Origin: Pseudomonas kuykendallii
GTDB lineage: Bacteria; Pseudomonadota; Gammaproteobacteria; Pseudomonadales; Pseudomonadaceae
Assembly (NCBI RefSeq): GCF_900106975.1
Contig: NZ_FNNU01000003.1
Location: 124,001-188,000, forward strand
Direction: 5' to 3'
DNA length: 64,000 nucleotides
Position 1 is the first letter of the stretch. Every line of letters starts with the position of its first letter. Below the pieces are notes generated by a model that saw only the letters and a program-made list of their open reading frames with translations, had not been told where the DNA came from and did no database searches. Of this stretch, positions 43,821 to 51,172 are shown in pieces. The translations under genes and the position numbers were made by a program.

Positions 43821-43837
43821 GTGGTCTGTCCCCCATT
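43821..43837 (-). repeat. GGGGACAGAC-type tag, second copy
   Basis: GTGGTCTGTCCCCCATT matches 4435-4451 at 16 of 17 positions in the same orientation. No transposase is nearby. Confidence 0.5.
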
Positions 43838-44347
43838 GCTCCCCCCGATTGCTCTCGGCAGGTATCCGTGAAAACAGGTACCGATCGCCGGTGAGAGGGC
43901 CGAGCGATAACTTTTACGCAACAATGAATGCAAACATCTCACTTATCGTTTCAATGCGGGTCGAGCAGAATCGCCGAACAAAAAGCGTCAACCAGCCGCA
44001 CAGGATCGCTGGAGAACCCGTCATGCATGCCTTCCCCACCTCGGGCAGGTCATCCGCTCGCTCCAGGGCGGGTGCCAGGTTTCGCGTCCCTTCGGGCAAC
44101 TTTCCCGAACAGCTCGACTTCTTTCCGGCATCTGCACGACAGGTCCGGACGCAAACCGCTGCTCGCGATGGCGTATCCGGCGGATTCACCCGCGGCTCTA
44201 TTCACCTGGCTTGTTCACCCGAGCGGCAAGGGTATTTCCGTTTACCGGATGACCCGCGCCGCTGCCTGTGCGCGTCGCTCGACGCTGCCGTTCCACCGCG
44301 GGTGTTCTCGCGTACTCCCTTTCCTGTCTTAACGAGGAAGAGCTCCG

Positions 44348-45121
44348 ATGAAAGCACTGAAACAGCAACTCGCCGCCCTGACCATTGGTCTTTGCACACT
44401 CGCAAGCGCCCAGGCCGAGCAACTGGACGTCATGACCTCGGGCGGCTTCACCGCCGCCTTCCAGCGGTTGAGTCCGACGTATGCGCAGACGAGTGGCGAT
44501 ACCGTCGACACCATCCTCGGCCCGTCCATGGGCAAGGCGCATGAGGCGATCCCCAATCGCCTGGCGCGGGGGGAGAATGCCGATGTGGTGATCATGGTCG
44601 GCTACGCACTGGATGACCTGATCAAGCAGGGTGTGGTGGACCCCGCGTCCAAGGTGGACCTGGCCGACTCGCGCATCGGCATGGTGGTCAAGCAGGGCGC
44701 TGCCAAACCGCGCATCGATACCGAAGAGGCGTTCAGGAAAACCCTGTTGGACGCCCGCTCCATCGCCTACTCGGACAGCGCCAGCGGGGTCTACATCCAG
44801 AACAAGCTGTTCAAGCAGCTGGGAGTGGAGCAGCAGGTCGGATCGAAGGCCAAAATGATCGAGCGCATACCGGTTGCCTCGGTCGTCGCCTCGGGCCAGT
44901 ACGAAGTGGGCTTCCAGCAGGTCGCCGAGTTGCTGCCGGTTCCGGGAGTGACCTTCGTCGGCAAGATTCCCGAAAGCCTGCAATCGGTGACCCGTTACTC
45001 CGCCGGCATCCCGCGCAATGCGAAACACCCGGAGCAGGCCAGGAAGCTGCTGGCCTATCTGTCGTCCGCAGCGGTGCAGCCGGAGGTGAACGCCACCGGG
45101 CTGGACTCGGTCCCCCGGTGA
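44348..45121 (+). CDS. Periplasmic substrate-binding protein, ModA-like
   Basis: The 257-residue protein has a Sec signal peptide (LAALTIGLCTLASAQA then EQ) and a type II binding-protein fold: LDVMTSGGFTAAFQRLSPTY, GENADVVIMVG, SIAYSDSASGVYIQNKLFKQLG and YEVGFQQVAELLPVPGV. It resembles molybdate-binding ModA and the SBP_bac_11 group. No permease or ATPase gene is beside it, so it is an orphan whose ligand (oxyanion or small organic acid) is unknown. ATG at 44348 has GAGGAAGAG upstream. Confidence 0.9.
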   Translation: MKALKQQLAALTIGLCTLASAQAEQLDVMTSGGFTAAFQRLSPTYAQTSGDTVDTILGPSMGKAHEAIPNRLARGENADVVIMVGYALDDLIKQGVVDPASKVDLADSRIGMVVKQGAAKPRIDTEEAFRKTLLDARSIAYSDSASGVYIQNKLFKQLGVEQQVGSKAKMIERIPVASVVASGQYEVGFQQVAELLPVPGVTFVGKIPESLQSVTRYSAGIPRNAKHPEQARKLLAYLSSAAVQPEVNATGLDSVPR

Positions 45122-45166
45122 TTCACCGGGGTGCGCGCCTGCCTCCGCTATCCGCCGTTGATCACA

Positions 45167-45192
45167 AGAGGCTCGGCATTGCCGGGCCTCTA
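45167..45192 (+). terminator. Hairpin after the ModA-like gene
   Basis: An 11-bp stem with one G-T pair, AGAGGCTCGGC (45167-45177) and GCCGGGCCTCT (45181-45191), lies 45 bases past the stop codon. There is almost no T-run, so termination is weak or Rho-assisted. Its arms closely resemble those of the terminator at 41373-41404. Confidence 0.5.
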
Positions 45193-45404
45193 GCTATCTG
45201 TAGTCGTCCGACTGCCGGAGCGCCAGCTCCAGGAACATTGAACACATAGCTCGGCGCGCCGCCCTGGGCGTTTCCGGCTCTTGGCAGGCGGTCGGCCACC
45301 AGCGCCCTCTTGCACCGGCGCGCACATTGCGCCGCAGGATTGGAAGCAGCCTCAGCAAGTGGATGCAACGAAAAGCAGCATGAAGCCCCGCCCCAGGCAG
45401 CAGA

Positions 45405-46376
45405 TCAGATGCTCACGCTGCGCACGTCCCGGCGTATTGCCTGGGGGGGAACGCCAAAGCCTCGGATGAACACTTCACGCATGTGACGACGGTCACGAAA
45501 GCCGGTCTCCTTGGCGATCACGTCCAGGGAATGGCGGCTCTGCTCGATCATCACCCGCGCCGCCTCCAGGCGCAGGCGCTCGATGGCCTTGGCCGGCGAC
45601 TGTCCGGTTTCGGCGGTGAATACCCGCGTGAACTGGCGCGGGCTCAGATGCACCGCCTCGGCCAGCTCCTCGACGCCGAGTGGCTTGTGCAGGTTCTGCC
45701 GGGCATAGTTCAGCGCGTTCTGGATACGGTCGGATTTCGGTGCGAGGGTAAGCATCTCCGAGTGCTGTGACTGCCCGCCCGAACGGCGCTGGTGCATGAC
45801 CAGTTTGTGCGCCACCGAGCGCGCGACCTCCGGACCGAGGTCCTTCTCCACCATGCCGAGCGCCAGGTCCAGTCCGGCGGTCATGCCGGCGGACGTCCAG
45901 ACGTTGCCATCGATGATGAAGATGCGATCGTCCTCGACGCTGATCTGTGGATACAGACGCTGCAGTGCCGCGCCATACGCCCAGTGGGTAGTCGCGCGAC
46001 GGCCATCGAGCAGGCCGGCCTGGGCCAGCACGAAGCCCCCGGTACAGATACCCGCGACGCGGCGCGCCTGCTGCCCGGCCTGGTGTACGAATGCCAGGGT
46101 GGCCTCGCTGGGCAGCGTTTCCAGAGGTGTGTTGACCCCCGCGATCATCCAGGAGTCCGCCAGGCCGGGATTGCTCAGCGCCCGGGTTTCGATGCCCAGG
46201 CCCAGGGACGAACGCACGATACCTCCGGCGATGGAGAAGAACTCGATGGAATAGAACGGCGTCTCGGCCACGATGTTGGCGTACTCGAAGACGGTCTGGG
46301 TGGCGAGCGACAGCACCTGGAAGTCGTCGGAGAGCAGGTAGCCGATTCTGTGCATGGCGGGTCTCGTAGAAGACAT
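45405..46376 (-). CDS. GlxA/FtrA-type AraC regulator with DJ-1/PfpI domain
   Basis: The 323-residue protein has an N-terminal DJ-1/PfpI (amidase-like) domain, with the nucleophile-elbow region RVAGICTGGFVLAQAGLLDGRRATTHW (about residues 105-131), and a C-terminal AraC DNA-binding domain (GVEELAEAVHLSPRQFTRVFTAETGQSP; VIAKETGFRDRRHMREVFIRGFGVPP). It faces two SDR genes across 88 bases and probably activates or represses them. Confidence 0.94.
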   Translation of the reverse strand: MSSTRPAMHRIGYLLSDDFQVLSLATQTVFEYANIVAETPFYSIEFFSIAGGIVRSSLGLGIETRALSNPGLADSWMIAGVNTPLETLPSEATLAFVHQAGQQARRVAGICTGGFVLAQAGLLDGRRATTHWAYGAALQRLYPQISVEDDRIFIIDGNVWTSAGMTAGLDLALGMVEKDLGPEVARSVAHKLVMHQRRSGGQSQHSEMLTLAPKSDRIQNALNYARQNLHKPLGVEELAEAVHLSPRQFTRVFTAETGQSPAKAIERLRLEAARVMIEQSRHSLDVIAKETGFRDRRHMREVFIRGFGVPPQAIRRDVRSVSI

Positions 46377-46464
46377 GTCCTAAAACACGACTGTATACGT
46401 CATTTCGGACTTTTCCCATCCCCCCCATCATGTGTCCCAAGCCCACCTCACTTGGAGACACACC

Positions 46465-47265
46465 ATGAACACCGCATCGAAAGGTACCGCACTGGTCACT
46501 GGCGCATCCTCGGGTATCGGCGCCCTCTACGCCGAGCGCCTGGCCCGCCGCGGCTACGACCTTATCCTGGTCGCCCGCAACCGTGACCGCCTGAACGACC
46601 TGGCCCGCCGCATCACCGACGACACCCAACGCGTGGTCGAGGTGCTGCAGGCCGACCTGGGCGACGCTGCCAGCCTGGCCACCGTCGAGGCCAAGCTCAA
46701 GCAGGACGCGAGCATCACCCTGCTGGTCAACAACGCCGGCATCGGCACCCACACGCCGCTGCTCGACAGCGATGTCGGCCTGATGACCCGCATGATCGAC
46801 CTCAACGTGACCGCCCTGATGCGCCTGAGCTATGCGGCCATCCCCGGCTTCGTCGAGCGCGGCAACGGCGCCATCATCAACATCTCGTCCATCGTCAGCA
46901 TCACCCCGGAAGTGCTCAACGGCGTGTACGGTGGCAGCAAGGCCTTCGTCACCGCCTTCAGCCAGTCGCTGCATCACGAGCTGGCCGACAAGGGCGTGCG
47001 CATCCAGGCGGTGCTGCCCGGGGCGACCGCCACCGAGTTCTGGGACAACGGCGGCCTGCCGCTGGAACACCTCGACCCGGCCATCGTGATGCCGGCCAGC
47101 GCCCTGGTCGATGCCGCGCTGATCGACTTCGATCGCGGCGAACTGATCTCCATCCCCTCGCTGCACGACGCCAGCCAATGGCAGGCCTATGAGTCGGCAC
47201 GCAAGGCCATGTTCGACCAGCTTTCCACCAGCCAGCCCGCGCCGCGCTACAGCGCCCAGCGTTGA
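46465..47265 (+). CDS. Short-chain dehydrogenase/reductase
   Basis: The 266-residue SDR has TGASSGIG (residues 12-19), LLVNNAGIG, INISSIVS with the catalytic Ser, and YGGSK with the catalytic Tyr and Lys. ATG at 46465 has GGAGACAC upstream; the earlier in-frame ATG at 46432 is not family-like. It is followed 27 bases later by another SDR, so the two form an operon divergent from the GlxA-type regulator. Substrate unknown. Confidence 0.94.
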   Translation: MNTASKGTALVTGASSGIGALYAERLARRGYDLILVARNRDRLNDLARRITDDTQRVVEVLQADLGDAASLATVEAKLKQDASITLLVNNAGIGTHTPLLDSDVGLMTRMIDLNVTALMRLSYAAIPGFVERGNGAIINISSIVSITPEVLNGVYGGSKAFVTAFSQSLHHELADKGVRIQAVLPGATATEFWDNGGLPLEHLDPAIVMPASALVDAALIDFDRGELISIPSLHDASQWQAYESARKAMFDQLSTSQPAPRYSAQR

Positions 47266-47292
47266 TCGATCCCTCATTTCAGGAGCAGCACC

Positions 47293-48057
47293 ATGAAACT
47301 CAGCGGCAATACGATATTCATCACCGGCGGCACCTCGGGCATCGGTCGCGGCCTGGCCGAGGCCTTTCATCAACGCGGCAACAAGGTGATCATCACCGGC
47401 CGCCGTCAGGCCCTGCTCGACGAGATCGCCCGCACCAACCCCGGCATCGACACCGTGGTGCTGGATATCAACGACGCGCAGCAGATCAAGGACGTGGCGC
47501 AGCAGGTGATCGCACGCCACCCGGATCTCAACGTGGTGATCAACAACGCCGGCATCATGCCGTTCGACGATGCCACCTCGGGCGACCTCGACGATGAACA
47601 GGCGGTCGGCCTGGTGACCACCAATCTGCTCGGCCCGGTGCGCGTCAGCGCGGCCTTCGTCGAGCACCTCAAGCGCCAGCCGGACGCCACGATCATCAAC
47701 AACAGCTCGGTACTGGCGTTCATCCCGATTGCGGTCACCGCGCTGTACTCGGCGACCAAGGCGGCCATCCATTCCTACAGCCTGTCGCAGCGCTTCATGC
47801 TGCGCGACACTAGCGTCAAGGTGCTGGAGATCGCGCCGCCGTGGGTCGACACCGACCTGATCCACAAGAGCGGCGATCCGCGCGCCATGCCGCTGGACGC
47901 CTTCATCGCCGAGACCCTGGCCAAGCTGGAGACGGCGACCACCGAGGTGATCGTCGACGGCATCACGGCACTGCGCGCCAACGTCGGGCCGAACGAGCAC
48001 GCGCTGGTGAACCAGTTCAACCAGTCGATCATCGACAACCCCATCCCCGTTGCCTGA
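47293..48057 (+). CDS. Short-chain dehydrogenase/reductase (DltE-like)
   Basis: The 254-residue SDR has [40 protein letters not shown] and YSATKAAIHSYSLS with the Tyr and Lys. The sequence is of the DltE-like branch. It carries GGAGCA before its ATG and follows another SDR in the same operon. The stop is 22 bases before the MITE-like element. Confidence 0.94.
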   Translation: MKLSGNTIFITGGTSGIGRGLAEAFHQRGNKVIITGRRQALLDEIARTNPGIDTVVLDINDAQQIKDVAQQVIARHPDLNVVINNAGIMPFDDATSGDLDDEQAVGLVTTNLLGPVRVSAAFVEHLKRQPDATIINNSSVLAFIPIAVTALYSATKAAIHSYSLSQRFMLRDTSVKVLEIAPPWVDTDLIHKSGDPRAMPLDAFIAETLAKLETATTEVIVDGITALRANVGPNEHALVNQFNQSIIDNPIPVA

Positions 48058-48078
48058 GCCCGGCGCCCGACCTCACAA

Positions 48079-48276
48079 GGGGCTGCACGAAAAGTAACCG
48101 AGCGAAGGTCAGGCGAGGCAAAAATCGATGAGGACCCGGAGTTTACGAGCTGTAAATGAGCAGTACTCGCTTCGCTCGCCCTACGGGCCGCGCTGAAGCG
48201 CGTGAGCCGCAAGCGGCTAGCCGAGTCGATTTTTAACGAAGCATCACCGAGCGCAGGTACTTTTCGTACAGATCCC
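48079..48276. mobile_element. MITE-like element with imperfect terminal inverted repeats
   Basis: The left end GGGGCTGCACGAAAAGTAAC (about 48079-48098) and the reverse complement of the right end (GGGATCTGTACGAAAAGTAC, from 48257-48276) match at most positions. Inner arms GGCAAAAATCGA (48117-48128) and TCGATTTTTAACGA (48226-48239) are also inverted. The ~198-base interior has no gene but contains small hairpins (GCGC-TGAA-GCGC near 48190; GCCGC-AAG-CGGCT near 48208). It lies 38 bases before the next gene's start. Confidence 0.65.
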
Positions 48277-48314
48277 AAGAGGTCGGGTGTTTGCGTGCAC
48301 CTCTGGAGAACCTC

Positions 48315-49505
48315 ATGCACAGCCCCATCGCCGCAGCGGATCGCCTTGCCCTGCGCCTGCTCAGCCTGGCCTATTTCGTCCAGGCGGTCGGCGCCCTGTC
48401 GGTGGTCGGCAGCCTGCAGGCGATCTCCGTCGCCTGGGCCTTGAGCAGCGCGCAGAGCGCCTTGCTGATCACTGTTTTCGGCGTCACCTTCGCGCTTGCC
48501 GCGCCGCTATTGCAGATGACCCTGGGCCATCTGCGCCGGCGCTCGCAGGTGCTGCTGGGTTTGTCGATTTTCAGCGCGGCGGCGTTGCTGTTCGCCGCCG
48601 CGCCGGATTACCGGACGCTGCTGGCGTCGCGGGTGCTGATGGGGCTGGGGGCGGGATTCATTGGCCCGGTGCTTGGCGCCCTGGGCTCCAATCTGGTGGC
48701 GCGGGAGCACCAGGGCAGCGCCATCGCCATCGTGCTGCTCGGGCTGAGCGTCGCGGGGCTGGCCGGCATGCCGATCAGTGCCTGGATCGCCCAGAAACTC
48801 GGGGCACGCAGCCTGTTTCTCGGCATCGGCGTCAGTGGTCTGCTGATCGCGGCGCTGATCTTCGTGTGGGTGCCGGATCGCGTGGCGGGCCAGCGCATCG
48901 TAGCGGCCGACGTGCTCGCACTGCTGAGCGGCGCTACCTCGTTGAGTGCCTTTCTGGTGGTGTTCTTCGTCACCACGGGCGTGTTCACCACCTACGCCTT
49001 CCTGGCGCCGATCATCGGCAACGACTTCCACCGCAGCGCCGGCGACATCACCCGTGCGCTGACCGTGCTGGGCGTGGCCGGCGTGCTGGGCAACCTGCTG
49101 GTCACCCGCCTGGCGCTGCGCCTCAGTGCCGAGCGTTTGCTGCTGCTCGGTATCATCCTGCTTGCCCTGGATCTGCTGGGCCTGGCGATGATGCCGAGGC
49201 TGTTCGGCGGGCTGTTGCTGGCCCTGGCGATCTGGGCGTTGGCCACCGATATCGTCTGGCCGTCGCAGCAGCGGCGCATCGTCGAGCTGATGCCCGAACA
49301 ACGCGGCATCGCCCTGGCCCTGACCGCGTCGTTCATGTTCGCCGGTATCGGCACCGGCTCGGCGGTCGCTGGATGGCTCTATCCCATCCTGGGCTACACC
49401 GGTCTGTTGCTGGCTTCGCTGCTGTTTCTGCTGCTGGCCTTCGTCAGCCTGCGTTTCTCCGAGTGGCTCGCCCGGGCGCAGGGAACCTTGCCCGGGCTGA
49501 CCTGA
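48315..49505 (+). CDS. MFS transporter, DHA1 family
   Basis: The 396-residue protein has twelve membrane segments with LLSLAYFVQAVGALSVVGSLQAISVAW near the N-terminus and ASRVLMGLGAGFIGPVLGALGSNLVAREHQGSAIAIVLLG in helices 4-5, a typical drug-efflux MFS motif C region. ATG at 48315 has TGGAGAA upstream, placed just past the MITE-like element. Its substrate is unknown; it follows two SDR genes in the same direction. Confidence 0.92.
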   Translation: MHSPIAAADRLALRLLSLAYFVQAVGALSVVGSLQAISVAWALSSAQSALLITVFGVTFALAAPLLQMTLGHLRRRSQVLLGLSIFSAAALLFAAAPDYRTLLASRVLMGLGAGFIGPVLGALGSNLVAREHQGSAIAIVLLGLSVAGLAGMPISAWIAQKLGARSLFLGIGVSGLLIAALIFVWVPDRVAGQRIVAADVLALLSGATSLSAFLVVFFVTTGVFTTYAFLAPIIGNDFHRSAGDITRALTVLGVAGVLGNLLVTRLALRLSAERLLLLGIILLALDLLGLAMMPRLFGGLLLALAIWALATDIVWPSQQRRIVELMPEQRGIALALTASFMFAGIGTGSAVAGWLYPILGYTGLLLASLLFLLLAFVSLRFSEWLARAQGTLPGLT

Positions 49506-49542
49506 TCAGCGGCCTGTCGCGGTCTTCTGGTGGAATTTACGC

Positions 49543-49611
49543 GATTCCAATAACCGCTAAAACGATCACCGGTCAGTCGCTAAAAAGGCCACAGTCGAGG
49601 TAGCTATTGGC
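49543..49611 (+). repeat. Degenerate intergenic repeat, copy 2 (right after the Argonaute gene)
   Basis: The 69 bases from GATTCCAATAACCGCTAAAA to GAGGTAGCTATTGGC align with copy 1. They lie between the MFS stop and the convergent Argonaute stop. The final words GTCGAGG and GCTATTGGCCG also occur at 53200-53219 upstream of the SIR2 gene in the same orientation, so the defence locus lies between repeat copies. Confidence 0.65.
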
Positions 49612-49724
49612 CGGTTCCTGTCCTCCATCACAGGCAACTTCCGGCCAAAAAGAGACATTTGCGAAGGTTCAACTTTAAGGTTTGCAGACATCAAGAAACT
49701 GCGGACGATTTGCTGCTTCAAATC

Positions 49725-51170
49725 TCACATGAACAAGCGGTAAGGATAACTTCGGCCTGGCAAGTTCATCACGTTAGAAATCGTACGAGCCAGTCGCTGC
49801 GAATACATGATGGTTACTGGAAGTGGGTCATATAGCGCATCGTTGTTCCAGTCCATCTTTGCCAGCGCAGTTGCTTCTACAGCAAGGAGATCAAAAGGGC
49901 CTCGCCCCATGTGTCTACGGAGGAAGATGGGTTTCGGAATGCTCTTTCCTCCTTGAAAGTAATCTCTTCCTCCCACGACAGATGGAGCGTTACCTGCAAT
50001 CCAAAGCAGAGCCGAGTTTCCAGATGTCATTACTAGGGTGCCACGAGGAACAGGGAAACGCGCAGGCTCGATGACTTTTGGCGTGTTGCGGCTCTCAATC
50101 ATCCATACTCCCCTCCATGCCGAGCTAGATCCGATTTCCAGGCACTCGACCTCAGGTATTGTGGACGTTGCTTCCTGGATGCCCTTAAGTTCGTCTTCTG
50201 TGAAAGCCGTTGTTTTGTGTACTACGAGACGGCGAGGAACTCGGCCCCCATGCCCTTCAAGATACAGACGCAAACTACGTGTCAGCACCGCACGCATGTC
50301 TGCCTTTGAAAGGTACGGGTTACGCCTAGCCTCTGCATCGTCGGAAATTGCATCGTTCGCCTCAAACGCAACGAACTGCATCCCGCCGCCTTCCATGTCA
50401 AAAACCTGTGAACAGCACGTAACGTAATGAGCGGATGAGCGTCTTATCGCGTACGCTAAACCGATATATGCGGTGTCTGTCGGAGCACCCGGAATAGGAG
50501 ACAATTTCCATGGGGTTCCGCCGGCTTTTGCATATAAAGCGACTGCGAGCCTCCAAGCCCGAGCCCCCCAGTTATTAAAAGTTAGAGACTTGTCGTTCAC
50601 TACCTGGGTGGGGATACCCAATTGCGCTGCTAGGGCCTTCAGTTCGTCATGCGCGTCAAATTCTTTCGTACGCAGATGCGGTAACCAGCGGTCAGGGAAG
50701 TAAACCAACGCCACATCAAACTGATCTCTAGCGGCATGCAGTCGGGTAAGCGCTTGATAGAATGCTGCGCGAATTCGGTCTGGAAACTCACCCGAGCCTG
50801 CAAAGTCCGTTAGCTCTTCCGGCCACTTCACGTGCACTTGCTGATCAGCCCCCAAAAGACCAACTCCAAACAACCTATCGAAACCGGGGTACTCCTGGGC
50901 ATAGCTACTTCTGTCGGTGTTGCGTTGGGGTATACATAAGCTATCTCTCAGGTCTCTTACTCGGACAGCACCAGATCTCGGACCGACATAAGCGATACGG
51001 AGGTCGGTGACATAATGCTGGAACGATGCTTGATCAAACGCTCCAAACCGAGAAAGTCCAATCAATGGGTGTCTGTGGATGGCAGTAGTGTTCTCAGCGG
51101 CAAAAGATAGAGATGGTTCATCCAACAAAGTGAACGCAGGCAATTGGATAGGTGCAGGCATTGTGCTCAT
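49725..51170 (-). CDS. Short prokaryotic Argonaute (MID-PIWI) of a SPARSA system
   Basis: The 481-residue protein consists of MID and PIWI regions without PAZ or N domains. Landmarks are FGVGLLGADQQVHVKWPEEL, FDVALVYFPDRW, the MID-like LAAQLGIPTQVVNDKSLTFNN, PIWI strands DTAYIGLAYAI and RLVVHKTTAFTEDELKGI, and the C-terminal MDWNNDALYDPLPVTIMYSQRLARTISNV. Family knowledge says short pAgos bind guide RNA and target DNA but do not cut; no full DEDX tetrad is apparent. ATG at 51170 has GGGGA eight bases upstream; GTG at 51176 overlaps the partner's stop. Composition is less GC-rich than the neighbours. It works with the SIR2-APAZ protein as a guide-directed sensor. Confidence 0.9.
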   Translation of the reverse strand: MSTMPAPIQLPAFTLLDEPSLSFAAENTTAIHRHPLIGLSRFGAFDQASFQHYVTDLRIAYVGPRSGAVRVRDLRDSLCIPQRNTDRSSYAQEYPGFDRLFGVGLLGADQQVHVKWPEELTDFAGSGEFPDRIRAAFYQALTRLHAARDQFDVALVYFPDRWLPHLRTKEFDAHDELKALAAQLGIPTQVVNDKSLTFNNWGARAWRLAVALYAKAGGTPWKLSPIPGAPTDTAYIGLAYAIRRSSAHYVTCCSQVFDMEGGGMQFVAFEANDAISDDAEARRNPYLSKADMRAVLTRSLRLYLEGHGGRVPRRLVVHKTTAFTEDELKGIQEATSTIPEVECLEIGSSSAWRGVWMIESRNTPKVIEPARFPVPRGTLVMTSGNSALLWIAGNAPSVVGGRDYFQGGKSIPKPIFLRRHMGRGPFDLLAVEATALAKMDWNNDALYDPLPVTIMYSQRLARTISNVMNLPGRSYPYRLFM

Positions 51171-51172
51171 GC

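Larger units (their letters stand above)
43523..44347. other. 825-base gene-poor stretch
   Basis: No convincing gene is seen. It contains the first copy of the degenerate intergenic repeat (43698-43765), a GTGGTCTGTCCCC tag (43821-43837) and, towards the right, the leader of the ModA-like gene with GAGGAAGAG before its start. Open frames here lack ribosome sites and recognisable domains, so the region may be decayed coding DNA. Confidence 0.55.

Noticed and set aside
43849..44544. 231-codon plus-strand open frame over the gene-poor stretch
   Set aside because: Overlaps the start of the ModA-like gene, lacks a ribosome site and has no recognisable domain.
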